From positions 372,001-436,000 of the forward strand of contig CAWDXO010000012.1 in the NCBI GenBank assembly GCA_963806335.1: DNA of 64,000 nt, written 5' to 3'. This document shows, piece after piece, positions 25,444 to 33,212 of this stretch. Both the position numbers and the translations under genes were made by a program. How positions within the stretch are numbered: position 1 is the stretch's first letter; each line of letters opens with the position of its first letter. The stretch comes from Palsa-504 sp963806335. GTDB taxonomy: Bacteria > Actinomycetota > Actinomycetes > Streptosporangiales > Streptosporangiaceae. Below the pieces are notes generated by a model. The model was not told the origin of the DNA, did not search any database, and worked only from the letters and a program-made list of their open reading frames with translations.

Positions 25444-25586
25444 CGCTGACCATCTGGGTCAGCACGTGCGCGGTCTTCGCTCTGCTCATGGCGGTAGACC
25501 TGGGGTTGACCAGGAACACGGTGGGGCTGCGCGCCGCCGCGGTGTCGAGCCGGACCCCGGAGGCGCGGGAACTGGTGCACTCATGA
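25440..25586 (+). pseudogene. TerC N-terminal fragment, 48 codons
   Basis: A short frame, MTLTIWVSTCAVFALLMAVD then LGLTRNTVGLRAAAVSSRTP, resembles the first membrane helix and following segment of TerC-family integral membrane proteins (a Leu-rich helix ending in a D-L pair, then a segment feeding into an R-E-A helix). TerC proteins are normally ~300 residues; the other helices are absent. Both ends keep ATGA overlaps, with the DksA-like gene before and DedA after, so it could still be translated as a one-helix peptide. The match is short, so the TerC origin is an inference. Confidence 0.45.
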
Positions 25587-26215
25587 CCACGCTCGCCAGC
25601 CTGCAGGTCGGCTCCGCCATCTCCTACGCGATCGCGATCATCATCCCCGCCCTAGACGCGATCCTGCCGGTGCTGCCCAGCGAGACCGTCATCATCGCCC
25701 TCGGCGTCGCGACCGCGGGCAGTACCGATCCCCGCATCGCGTTGCTCGTGGCCTGCTCCGCAGTCGGCGCGTTCCTCGGCGACAACCTCTGCTACCTGCT
25801 CGGCCGCCGCTTCGGGCCACGGGCCGAACGCTGGTTCTTCCGCGGCGGGAAAGGCACGCAAGGGCGCGCCTGGGCCGAGGGCTCGCTCGAGCGGTACGGG
25901 ATGCCGCTCATCGTGATCTGCCGGTTCGTTCCCGGTGGCCGGACGGCGGTCACCCTGTGCTGCGGCATCATCGGCTATCAGCGCCGCCGCTTCGTCATCG
26001 CAACCGCAGCGGCGGGCGTAATCTGGGCGGCCTACGCCTTTTTCATCGGCCGTCTGGGTGGCCGGGCCTTCGAGGGCAAGCCCTGGGCCGGATTGCTCTT
26101 GGCGTTCGGCGCCACGATTGCCATCAGCGGACTGATCGAGGTGATCCGGCGGATCAGGTCCAGGAGAAACCGTGATCAGGCCGTGGTCACGGAGGCGTCA
26201 CGCCAGACAGATTGA
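25583..26215 (+). CDS. DedA-family membrane protein
   Basis: A 210-residue DedA/VTT protein. Characteristic segments are the acidic site PVLPSETVIIALG, the GAFLGDNLCYLLGRRFG motif, and FRGGKGT ... ERYGMPLIVICRFVPGGRTA, containing the conserved R-x-x-P-x-x-R. About four to five membrane segments. The family flips undecaprenyl phosphate or phospholipids and supports membrane homeostasis. Its ATG overlaps the TerC-like fragment by ATGA, completing a tightly coupled operon of small membrane protein, DksA-like protein, TerC fragment and DedA. The last ~30 bases overlap the opposite-strand gdx gene. Confidence 0.9.
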   Translation: MTTLASLQVGSAISYAIAIIIPALDAILPVLPSETVIIALGVATAGSTDPRIALLVACSAVGAFLGDNLCYLLGRRFGPRAERWFFRGGKGTQGRAWAEGSLERYGMPLIVICRFVPGGRTAVTLCCGIIGYQRRRFVIATAAAGVIWAAYAFFIGRLGGRAFEGKPWAGLLLAFGATIAISGLIEVIRRIRSRRNRDQAVVTEASRQTD

Positions 26216-26513
26216 GGCCGATGATCCCGGCCAGGACCAGGCCGATCGACACCAGCTTCAGGGTGGACACGGCGTCGCCGAGGAAGATCATGCCCACGGT
26301 CGCGGCGCCGACGGCGCCGATTCCGGTCCACACCGCGTACGCGGCTCCGACTTCGAGCTTGCGCAGCGCGATCGTCAGCAGTGCGAAGCTCAGCAGCGCG
26401 CACACGGCGAAGGTGACAGTCCACCACAGGCGGGTCATCCCGTGGCTCAGCTTCAGCGCCACCGCGAAGCCCGTTTCGAACAGGCCAGCGGCGAGAATCA
26501 CCAGCCAAGCCAT
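26187..26513 (-). CDS. gdx: SMR-family exporter of the Gdx/SugE (guanidinium) type
   Basis: A 108-residue, four-helix small multidrug resistance protein. The central glutamate lies in AAGLFETGFAVALKLSHG, and the LPVGTAYAVWTGIGAVG-like stretch (here LEVGAAYAVWTGIGAVGAA) is typical of the Gdx/SugE guanidinium exporters rather than EmrE. It would export guanidinium ion in exchange for protons as an antiparallel dimer. ATG 26513 has AAAGAGGTGA upstream. I looked for a guanidine riboswitch in the 150 bases upstream and did not recognise one. The 3' end overlaps the end of dedA. Confidence 0.85.
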   Translation of the reverse strand: MAWLVILAAGLFETGFAVALKLSHGMTRLWWTVTFAVCALLSFALLTIALRKLEVGAAYAVWTGIGAVGAATVGMIFLGDAVSTLKLVSIGLVLAGIIGLNLSGVTPP

Positions 26514-26664
26514 CGCGTCACCTCTTTGCTGCCGTGCTCCGCCATATCTGGTTTGTAGCGCGCAGGCGAGGAATCTCGGTGTGCCGTTGATGGAGCCCAG
26601 ATGGAGGACAAGGCCCGATCAGCACCGGTGCCCGGCGGATCGTCCGGTAGCTCGATCCAGGCCG

Positions 26665-27141
26665 TCAGGCGATCTTGCGCGCGCCCGGGCCTGGTACCGG
26701 CGTGACCTGCCGGGCCGATTCGACGACGTGCCCGGCCCCGCAGGCCAGCTGCAACTGCACGGGCTCCCCGCAGTCGCGGTGCCGCAGCAGGACGGGCGGG
26801 CCAGCCGGGCCGACCTCGTAGCGGTCACCCCACTGCATCAGCGCCACCAGCACCGGGTACAAGTCGAGGCCCTTGTCGGTGAGCCGGTACTCGTCTCGGC
26901 GGCGCTGACCGCGCTCCCGGTACGGCATCTTGCGGAGCAGTCCTTCCTCCACCAGGCGGCCCAGCCGCTGGCTGAGCACCTGCCGGGGCATTCCGGTGCG
27001 GCGCTGCATGTCGTCGAAACGGCGCACGCCGTTGAAGACCTCACGCAGCACGAGGAACGTCGGCCGCTCCCCGATGATCCCCACGGCCGCGCCGATCGCG
27101 CAGTTGGCCGAGTCGTAATCCAGAATCCAGGGCTGTCCCAT
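26665..27141 (-). CDS. HxlR-family winged-helix regulator
   Basis: A 158-residue protein with the HxlR signature: WILDYDSANCAIGAAVGIIG, then FLVLREVFNGVRRFDDMQRR, TGMPRQVLSQRLGRLVEEGL and the wing EYRLTDKGLDLYPVL. The C-terminal extension (CGEPVQLQLACGAGH) carries two cysteines that could form a redox or metal site. It faces the GNAT gene at 27196 across 54 bases that hold a palindromic operator. A -35 TTGCTG, 17 bases, -10 TAGCAT ends only 6 bases before the ATG, so its transcript may be leaderless. Confidence 0.85.
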   Translation of the reverse strand: MGQPWILDYDSANCAIGAAVGIIGERPTFLVLREVFNGVRRFDDMQRRTGMPRQVLSQRLGRLVEEGLLRKMPYRERGQRRRDEYRLTDKGLDLYPVLVALMQWGDRYEVGPAGPPVLLRHRDCGEPVQLQLACGAGHVVESARQVTPVPGPGARKIA

Positions 27142-27150
27142 AAGCGAATG

Positions 27151-27173
27151 CTAAGTCTAGTTGACAGACTCAG
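27151..27173. promoter_or_regulatory. Probable HxlR operator with divergent promoter elements
   Basis: CTAAGTCT (27151-27158), 7 bases, AGACTCAG (27166-27173) is an 8-base inverted repeat with one mismatch. It overlaps the -35/-10 spacer of the HxlR promoter (TAGCAT is the inverse of 27148-27153) and a plus-strand TTGACA (27161-27166) that could serve the GNAT gene. Confidence 0.55.
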
Positions 27174-27195
27174 CAAACCCGGCGATGCTGGGTCC

Positions 27196-27777
27196 ATGAA
27201 CGGAACTCAGGTCGTCGTAGCCGCAGCCCGGCCAGCCGTTACCATCCGGCCAGTACTCCCGGTGGACCTGGCCGCTCTCAGCGACTTCTTTGCGGGGCTA
27301 TCCGTGCAGAGCCGCTACCTGAGATTCTTCGCCCCGGTCACGCCCGGCCCGGCCTTGCTCCGCCACCTGTCCGGCGGCGGCGGCACCCTCGACGCCGTGA
27401 TCGCCGTCGCGGACGGCGTGGTCATCGGGCACGCCATGGCCGCGGACCGGGCTGCTTCCCGGGGCGATCGGATGACGGATTTCGGCGTGGTGGTGGCCGA
27501 TGCCTGGCAGGGCGGGGGTATCGGCTCGGCCCTGGTGCGCGCGTTGGTCACCAGGGCCCAGGCCCGCGGCGTGACCGCGGTGGCGATGGACGTCCTGCCC
27601 GGAAACCACCAGGTGCTGGCCATGATCGCGCGGCACTGGCCTGCGGCACGCACCAGCCATGCCCCTGACTACGTCAGCATCGAGGTCCGCCTTCAGCAGG
27701 CGGCGGGGATAATCTGCGGGAATGGTCGATCGCGAGACGCGCGCGCTGTCCTTCGGGTCGGTGGCCGCCGACTATGA
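27196..27777 (+). CDS. GNAT-family acetyltransferase
   Basis: A 193-residue protein with a GNAT core: TIRPVLPVDLAALSDFFAGL at the first strand/helix, VVVADAWQGGGIGSALVRAL as the acetyl-CoA pyrophosphate loop (Q-G-G-G-I-G), and MDVLPGNHQVLAMIARHWP for the C-terminal region with the conserved N-x-x-x-L-x-x-x-x. It resembles the domain seen alone or fused in protein-lysine acetyltransferases; substrate unknown. No clear ribosome binding site precedes ATG 27196. The last ~19 codons overlap the start of a methyltransferase fragment. It is divergent from hxlR and may be its target. Confidence 0.78.
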   Translation: MNGTQVVVAAARPAVTIRPVLPVDLAALSDFFAGLSVQSRYLRFFAPVTPGPALLRHLSGGGGTLDAVIAVADGVVIGHAMAADRAASRGDRMTDFGVVVADAWQGGGIGSALVRALVTRAQARGVTAVAMDVLPGNHQVLAMIARHWPAARTSHAPDYVSIEVRLQQAAGIICGNGRSRDARAVLRVGGRRL

Positions 27778-27871
27778 CCGGTTCGGCCCGGCACCGCCGC
27801 CGCAGGCGCTGGACTGGCTGATCCCGCCGGGTGCGCGGGCGATCCTCGATCTGGCGGCCGGGACCGGCCAG
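27722..27871 (+). pseudogene. Methyltransferase N-terminal fragment
   Basis: Starting at ATG 27722 the frame reads MVDRETRALSFGSVAADYDR, then FGPAPPPQALDWLIPPGARA, ILDLAAGTGQ: the N-terminus and SAM-binding motif I (LDLAAGTG) of a class I methyltransferase. Homology stops abruptly at about 27871; from there the open frame is simply antisense to the tetR gene. The remaining ~200 residues are missing, so the fragment is non-functional. The junction lies just beyond the end of tetR, suggesting a deletion between the two genes. Confidence 0.65.
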
Positions 27872-27919
27872 GTACCTGCCGATGATCTGCCGGTGCCTGC
27901 GCAGTACGCGCTGGCCCGG

Positions 27920-28492
27920 TTAACTCTGTTCACGCAGGCCGCGGTCGACGAAGCGGATCAGCCACTCGAAGCTCTGGTCCGGATCCGCGTCCCACTGGAA
28001 CCCGCGGGAGGCTTCCAGCGTCGCGAACCCGTGCATGATGGCGCGGATGGCGCGGATGGCGTGGACCATCTCATCGTCGCCGATCCCGTATCCGCGCAGC
28101 ACGGCGGCGATCGAGTTGAGGAGGCGGGTGCCCGCCATGACCAGCGGGTCGTCGGGTCCGTGGACGTCGGCGCCGATCGTGGCCAGGTAGCGGCCCGCGT
28201 GAGCGGTGACGTAGGACCGGACCGCCCTCAGCAGAGCGGTCAGCGCGTCGAGCCCCGCCCGCCCCTGCACCGCGTCGCGGATCACCTCACCGAGTTCGGT
28301 CATGGCCAGGGTGGCGATCCGGTGCTGCAGGTCGGCCAGGCCGCCGACGTGCTTGTACAGGGATGGCGGCCGGACGCCGAGCCGGTCGGCGAGCACGCCC
28401 ATCGTGACGCTGGCGTACCCCATCTCGTCGGCCAGCCCGGCCGCGGAGGCCACCACATCCTCGCCGGTCAGGCCCGCTCTAGGCACCCGCAT
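27920..28492 (-). CDS. TetR/AcrR-family regulator
   Basis: A 190-residue regulator with an N-terminal HTH (LTGEDVVASAAGLADEMGYA, VTMGVLADRLGVRPPSLYKH) and a C-terminal domain of the WHG type (AIRAIRAIMHGFATLEASRG, FEWLIRFVDRGL). It overlaps the end of the hydrolase gene by 14 bases, so the two are cotranscribed, and likely represses this operon through the paired sites at 29329-29364. Confidence 0.88.
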   Translation of the reverse strand: MRVPRAGLTGEDVVASAAGLADEMGYASVTMGVLADRLGVRPPSLYKHVGGLADLQHRIATLAMTELGEVIRDAVQGRAGLDALTALLRAVRSYVTAHAGRYLATIGADVHGPDDPLVMAGTRLLNSIAAVLRGYGIGDDEMVHAIRAIRAIMHGFATLEASRGFQWDADPDQSFEWLIRFVDRGLREQS

Positions 28493-29315
28493 GCTCCTTC
28501 AGGAACGGTAGCAGCGCCGCCGCGACCTGGTCGGGGTACTGCGTCTGCGGGTAGTGCCCGGCCCCGTCGATCATCACCGCGTGGCCGAGCCCGGCCGGCA
28601 TCGCCGCGACGATGGCGTCCGCCTCGGCGCGCGGGTCCGGCCAGTCCGGGTCGAGGGTACCCATGACCACCAGGGCGGGGCACCGGATGCTGCCGAGCTT
28701 GCCCTCGGCGTCGGTCGGCCGGGAGCGGCCCATCTTCCGCGTGGCCGCCATCCGCCCCGGCTCGCGCAGGTTCGCCTGCAGCGCGCTGATCAGCTCGCTG
28801 TATCCGGCAGGCTTGGGGCCGGGGAAAGCATGGTCGAGGTAGCGGGTCCAGGTGCCCACGCTGCCGGTCAGGCCAGTGGCGAGCAACAGCCAGGTGCCCT
28901 TGCGGTAGCGGCTGTTCCGCAGCAGGGCGCCAAGGCTTATCTTCGGCACCCGGGTGAACGGGCCGATCTCCGCCACCGCGCTGACCAGGTCCGGGGCCTG
29001 CGCCGCCGCGATGGTGGCGGAACCGCCTGAGAAGGAGTGCCCGACGACGGCGGCGGGGCCACCGAGGTGCCTGATCAGGGCGAGCGTGTCGGCCGCGATA
29101 TCGGTCCGGGTGTAGGAACTCCAGCCGGTGCTCGACTCGCCGTGGCCGCGCAGGTCCGCTGCGGCCACCCGGTAGCCCGCCGCGGCGAGCTGGCCGGCCA
29201 GCGATCCGTAGAAGTCGCGTTGGATGCCCATGCCAGGCAGCAGCACAACCAGCGGACCCTCGCCCGTCACCTCATACGCGATCCTGCCGCCTTCTACCTC
29301 AAGGAACTCGGTCAT
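28479..29315 (-). CDS. Alpha/beta hydrolase
   Basis: A 278-residue alpha/beta-hydrolase. The oxyanion region is VVLLPGMGIQRDFYG, the nucleophile elbow VVGHSFSGGSA holds the catalytic Ser, the acid is probably in VVMGTLDPDWPDP and the His in DGAGHYPQTQYPDQV. The substrate is unknown; relatives are annotated as haloperoxidases, esterases or lactonases. ATG 29315 is chosen because GGAGG lies five bases upstream; the alternative ATG at 29327 would overlap this site. It heads a two-gene operon with tetR and has a strong TTGACA/TAGCTT promoter. Confidence 0.87.
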   Translation of the reverse strand: MTEFLEVEGGRIAYEVTGEGPLVVLLPGMGIQRDFYGSLAGQLAAAGYRVAAADLRGHGESSTGWSSYTRTDIAADTLALIRHLGGPAAVVGHSFSGGSATIAAAQAPDLVSAVAEIGPFTRVPKISLGALLRNSRYRKGTWLLLATGLTGSVGTWTRYLDHAFPGPKPAGYSELISALQANLREPGRMAATRKMGRSRPTDAEGKLGSIRCPALVVMGTLDPDWPDPRAEADAIVAAMPAGLGHAVMIDGAGHYPQTQYPDQVAAALLPFLKEHAGA

Positions 29316-29328
29316 GTCAGCCTCCATA

Positions 29329-29376
29329 GCTAAGAGTAATAGCCATAAAGCTAATCCCGTTAGCCAGGGCTGTCAA
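29329..29376 (-). promoter_or_regulatory. Promoter with two tandem operators for hydrolase-tetR
   Basis: On the minus strand TTGACA (29376-29371), 17 bases, TAGCTT (29353-29348) is a near-consensus promoter. GCTAATCCCGTTAGC (29350-29364) and GCTAAGAGTAATAGC (29329-29343) are 15-base inverted repeats of form GCTAA-N5-TTAGC whose centres are 21 bases apart, two helical turns. They overlap the -10 and the start region, as expected for TetR autorepression. Confidence 0.65.
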
Positions 29377-29445
29377 GTCCCGCCGTAAGGCCAAGGGCGG
29401 AGGCGATCACGATGGCCGCGGTGGGCGGCGTGCGGAATGCGGTCA

Positions 29446-30114
29446 TCATCCGTCTTGAGACTGCGGGTTTCCCCCCAGGTAGCGGAGCACGGCGAGCACG
29501 CGGCGGTTGTCGCTCTCGCCGGGCGGCAGGCCGAGCTTGCTGAAGATGCTGGCCACGTGCTTCTCGACCGCGCCGCCGGAGACCACGAGCTCGACCGCGA
29601 TCCCGGCGTTGGACCGGCCTTCGGCCATCAGGGCCAGTACCTGGCGTTCCCGTGGGGTGAGCGTGGCCAGCCCGCCCCGCTGCCTGCTCGCCCGGAACAG
29701 CTGGCTGACCACCTCCGGGTCGAGCGCGGTCCCGCCTTCTGCCACCCGCTGCAGCGCCGCCGCGAACTCGGCCACGTTGGCGACCCGGTCCTTGAGCAGG
29801 TAGCCGACGCCGGCCGCGCCGCCCTCAAGCAACTGCGCGCTGTAAGACGTCTCGATGTACTGGGAGAACATCAGCACGCCGGTGCCGGGAAAATCGTGCC
29901 GCATCCGCAGCGCGGCCCGCAGTCCCTCATCGGTGTGCGTCGGCGGCATCCGGATATCGACCACCGCCACGTCCGGCTGGTATTCGGCCACCGCGGCCAG
30001 CAGCCCGTCGCCGTCTGTCACCGCCGCGCAGACCGCATGGCCCCGGTCCTCGAGCAGCCGGGTCAGCCCCTCCCGCAACAGCGCGGCATCCTCCGCGATC
30101 ACGACCCGCATCAT
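29446..30114 (-). CDS. NarL/LuxR-family response regulator
   Basis: A 222-residue regulator with an intact receiver (E8/D9, phospho-Asp53 in AVVDIRMPP, Lys in GYLLKDRVAN) and a LuxR HTH (LTPRERQVLALMAEGRSNAG, ending SGGAVEKHVASIFSKLGL). Its start overlaps the kinase stop by four bases. The genes upstream on the same strand encode an ABC exporter, so it probably controls that operon in response to an envelope signal or drug (inference). Confidence 0.92.
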   Translation of the reverse strand: MMRVVIAEDAALLREGLTRLLEDRGHAVCAAVTDGDGLLAAVAEYQPDVAVVDIRMPPTHTDEGLRAALRMRHDFPGTGVLMFSQYIETSYSAQLLEGGAAGVGYLLKDRVANVAEFAAALQRVAEGGTALDPEVVSQLFRASRQRGGLATLTPRERQVLALMAEGRSNAGIAVELVVSGGAVEKHVASIFSKLGLPPGESDNRRVLAVLRYLGGNPQSQDG

Positions 30115-31457
30115 GGTTCCCCTTGCCCGGAGGCTCGCAGCGGCAGCAGGACGGTCACCGTGGTCGGGCCGCCCGCCGGACTGGACACGTCGATGCGCCC
30201 GTCCACGGTGGACACCCGCTGCGCCAGGCCGGACAGGCCGCTCCCCCGCCCCGCCTCAGCGCCGCCGACGCCATCGTCGAGGACTTCGAGATGAAGCACC
30301 CCGGTCCGTTCGGTGAAAATATTGATCTTGATCTGATTGGCGTAACTGTGCTTGGTGGCGTTCGCGATCAGCTCGGCCGCGCAGAAATAGGCGATCGTCT
30401 CGATCGCGGGCGCGGGCCGCTGGTCGATATCGGCGCTGACCGCCGCCGGGATCGCGCTGCTGCTGGCCAGGGTGGCCAGGGCGCTGGCCAGCCCGTTATC
30501 GAGTACCGGCGGGTGGATACCCCGGGCCAGGTCGCGCAGGTCCGCCAGCGCGTCCACCGCGTTGCGGTGCGCGGCGTCGATAAGCTCCCTGACCGTGGCA
30601 TTGTCGGCCTGCTCGTCGGTCTCGCCTAGCTTTTCCCGCGCCATGCCGAGGTTCATGGCCAGCGCGGCCAGCCGCATCTGCGCCCCGTCGTGCAGGTCCC
30701 GCTCGACCCGGCGCAGCGCCGCGGCCGAGTCGTCCACGGCCAGCGCCCTGGTCCGCTCGAGCTCGCTGACCCGCTCGGCCATGCTGGTCGGCCCGAGCAG
30801 GTTTTGGACCAGGCGTCCGTCCGCCGCGTTGATCCCGCGGGCCAGCCAGGCCGCGGCCACCACGCATGCGGCGCCGGCGATGGCAACGGGGAAGCTGCCC
30901 ACCCAGCTGCTCACCTGGAATTTCCCGCCGAGCGGCACCGGTATCACTGCCTCCAACGGGGACAGCTGCCCGTGGCCGTTGTTGCGGAACAGCAGCCAGA
31001 TCAGCGGATAGCTAAAGTCGATCAGGCCGAAAGCCGTGAGCACGACCGAGTAAAGCTGAAGCGCCCCGACCGGCAGCTTGATCAGGGTGTACCAGACCCC
31101 GCGCCAGGCGGCGCGGTCCCGCAGCCGCCGGTCCAGACGGCCGAGGATGCCGGTGCCCCGCTGGAAGGCCGGCGGGGCCTCGACCTGGCGGCCGAGCAGC
31201 CGCCTGCCCAGGCGGCGGTGCAGGGCGCCGAGTCCCCGGCTGAACCGCAGCGCCAGAGTGATCAATAGCAGGCCGACGACGGTGCCGATGACCGATGTCG
31301 AGATGACCATTCCGGCCAGCAGGAGCGCCACCAGGGGGTAGAACGCGATGACTCCCGCGGCCCCGGCGAAGCCGCAGTACAGCAGCTCACGGCGGTTCCG
31401 GCGGGTCAGCGGAGCACGCAGGACGTTCTCCGCTATCCGCCGGATCTCCTCTTCCAC
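30111..31457 (-). CDS. NarL-type sensor histidine kinase (HisKA_3)
   Basis: A 448-residue kinase with several N-terminal membrane segments (residues ~25-70 and ~115-210, probably four to six), then the HisKA_3 dimerisation helix with the phospho-acceptor in RRVERDLHDGAQMRLAALAM and an HATPase domain with a DDGVGGAE motif and GSGLSGLAQRV. It has no recognisable extracytoplasmic sensor domain, like intramembrane-sensing kinases paired with ABC exporters. It is 16 bases after the permease and overlaps its response regulator. Confidence 0.92.
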   Translation of the reverse strand: MEEEIRRIAENVLRAPLTRRNRRELLYCGFAGAAGVIAFYPLVALLLAGMVISTSVIGTVVGLLLITLALRFSRGLGALHRRLGRRLLGRQVEAPPAFQRGTGILGRLDRRLRDRAAWRGVWYTLIKLPVGALQLYSVVLTAFGLIDFSYPLIWLLFRNNGHGQLSPLEAVIPVPLGGKFQVSSWVGSFPVAIAGAACVVAAAWLARGINAADGRLVQNLLGPTSMAERVSELERTRALAVDDSAAALRRVERDLHDGAQMRLAALAMNLGMAREKLGETDEQADNATVRELIDAAHRNAVDALADLRDLARGIHPPVLDNGLASALATLASSSAIPAAVSADIDQRPAPAIETIAYFCAAELIANATKHSYANQIKINIFTERTGVLHLEVLDDGVGGAEAGRGSGLSGLAQRVSTVDGRIDVSSPAGGPTTVTVLLPLRASGQGEP

Positions 31458-31473
31458 GCCTTGATTGTCTCTC

Positions 31474-32292
31474 TTACGCGTCGCGGCGGGCCAGGACCAG
31501 GCCGCCGGCGGCCAGCGCCACCACCGCGTACAGGCACAGCATGCCGAACCCGAGGCCGGGTGACAGGCTGTGCGTTGCGGGCTTGACCATGGTAAGTGAG
31601 TTCTCCGCGATCAGCATCGGCAGGAACTGGCCGACCGAGTTCTGGATCGAAATCCCCAGCGGCAGCAGGATGAGCGGAAGCACGAACAAGATCCCGACCA
31701 CGGCCGAGATCGCACCGGCCGTGTGCCTGATGACGGCGCCCAGGCCCAGGGCCATCAGCGCGATCAGGGCCGGGTAGGCGCCGGCCATCAGCACCGCGCG
31801 CAGGACGCCGGGCTGACCGAGGGTGGCGTGCGGGGCCGGAGACCTCAGCACCGCCTCACCGATGGCGAAGGCGGCGAACGCGAGGATCTCCCCCGCGACC
31901 AGGGTGACCGCGGCGAGCACGGCGGCCTTGACCGCCAGCAGCAGCGGGCGACGGGGTACCGCGGCGAACGTCGCGCGGATCATGCCCGAAGAGAACTCGC
32001 TGGTGATGACCAGGACGCCGAGGACGCCGAACGCAAGCTGGCCGATCGTCAGCCCGGCGAAGCTATTGTTGACCGGGTCGAAGGAAGCCCGGTTCGCGGC
32101 GGACATCGTGGCCCAGTCCTGATGTCTCATGACCAGCACGGCCAGGCCGATCAGGCCGGCCGCGAAGACGAGCATGATCCACGCCGTGGAGCGGACGCTG
32201 CGCAGCTTGAGCCACTCCATCCGGGCCACCGAACGGAATCCGTAGCCGTCCGCGGTCTTCGTCGCGGTGCGGGTCAGTGTGGCCGTGGTCAT
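31474..32292 (-). CDS. ABC exporter permease
   Basis: A 272-residue membrane protein of the ABC-2/ABC3-like permease type with six hydrophobic segments: SVRSTAWIMLVFAAGLIGLA for the first, QLAFGVLGVLVITSEFSSGM (the conserved SSGM/IR motif before the coupling region IRATFA), and GMLCLYAVVALAAGGLVLAR as the last. It pairs with the ATPase whose stop codon overlaps its start by four bases. The transported compound is unknown; systems of this kind export antibiotics or lipids. Confidence 0.88.
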   Translation of the reverse strand: MTTATLTRTATKTADGYGFRSVARMEWLKLRSVRSTAWIMLVFAAGLIGLAVLVMRHQDWATMSAANRASFDPVNNSFAGLTIGQLAFGVLGVLVITSEFSSGMIRATFAAVPRRPLLLAVKAAVLAAVTLVAGEILAFAAFAIGEAVLRSPAPHATLGQPGVLRAVLMAGAYPALIALMALGLGAVIRHTAGAISAVVGILFVLPLILLPLGISIQNSVGQFLPMLIAENSLTMVKPATHSLSPGLGFGMLCLYAVVALAAGGLVLARRDA

Positions 32293-33047
32293 TGCAGGCT
32301 CCCCTGATAAGCGATGTGGCGGGCGGAGTACTCGGTGCTGCCCTCGGTGAGGCAGAAGAACGCTTCTTCGAGGGAGCTGCTGCGGGCCGAGAGTTCGGCC
32401 ACGGTGGTCTGGGCGAGCAGCCGGCCCTGGCCTATCACGATGAGCTGATCGGCGGTCTGGGCAACCTCGCTGATCAGGTGGCTGGAGATCAGCACGGTGC
32501 GGCCATGCGCGGCCAGGTTCTTGAGCAAGTTGCGGATCCAGCGGATGCCTTCCGGGTCCAGGCCGTTGACCGGCTCGTCGAGCAGCAGCACGGCCGGGTC
32601 GCCGAGCAGCGCGGCCGCGATGCCAAGCCGCTGGGCCATGCCGAGCGAGAACTTACCCGCTCGCCGGTCGGCTGGCCCCCGCCCAGCTAGCGGAGCCATG
32701 CCGGTGATCTCAAGCACGTCGTTGACCCGCCGCCGCGGAATCGAGTTGCTCGCGGCCAGCGCCAGCAGGTGGGAACGGGCGGTGCGCCCCGGATGGAACG
32801 CCTTGGCCTCGAGCAACGCGCCGACCTCGCGCAGCGGGCTGCGCATCTCGTGGTACAGCTTCCCGCCGATCCTGACCGACCCGGCGTCCGGCCTGTCCAG
32901 CCCCAGCATCATCCGCATCGTGGTGGACTTGCCCGCGCCGTTCGGGCCGAGGAACCCGGTAACCGTGCCAGGGCGGACGTCGAAGCTGAGGTTGTCTACC
33001 GCGGTGGTGGGGCCAAAACACTTGACCAGGCCGCGTGCCTCGATCAT
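32289..33047 (-). CDS. ABC exporter ATP-binding protein
   Basis: A 252-residue ATPase with Walker A GPNGAGKSTTMR, Q-loop region, signature KFSLGMAQRLGIAAALLGD (FSLGM in place of LSGGQ, common in the DRI/CcmA subfamily), Walker B AVLLLDEPVNGLDPEGI and switch His in ISSHLISEV. It energises the overlapping permease. It is the first gene of the operon ATPase-permease-kinase-regulator. ATG 33047 is preceded by GGAGGGTTCCCC on the minus strand. Confidence 0.92.
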   Translation of the reverse strand: MIEARGLVKCFGPTTAVDNLSFDVRPGTVTGFLGPNGAGKSTTMRMMLGLDRPDAGSVRIGGKLYHEMRSPLREVGALLEAKAFHPGRTARSHLLALAASNSIPRRRVNDVLEITGMAPLAGRGPADRRAGKFSLGMAQRLGIAAALLGDPAVLLLDEPVNGLDPEGIRWIRNLLKNLAAHGRTVLISSHLISEVAQTADQLIVIGQGRLLAQTTVAELSARSSSLEEAFFCLTEGSTEYSARHIAYQGSLQ

Positions 33048-33212
33048 GGGGAACCCTCCGGTAGCTGGGAGCGCGCCCGGCCCCCGTTAGGCGGGCGCGC
33101 TCGATGTCATCTGGGATTTACGCTAGGGGCCGGGCATCCCGCCGGGAACGCGGCCACCACCCCTCTTGGGGGTGGGGTTTCCCCCCGTACGGCCGGCGGT
33201 TATCGTCGGGTG

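Noticed and set aside
26514..26664. Possible guanidine riboswitch upstream of gdx
   Set aside because: Neither the paired ACGR-loop hairpins nor a ykkC-like fold could be recognised.
26212..27777. A 521-codon plus-strand frame covering gdx and hxlR antisense
   Set aside because: Only the last 193 codons (from 27196) encode a recognisable GNAT protein; the rest is antisense to two real genes.
33157..33176. CCACCCC/GGGGTGG hairpin followed by TTT before the FAD monooxygenase
   Set aside because: It lies between divergent gene starts, where no transcript should end; the short GC stem is likely incidental.
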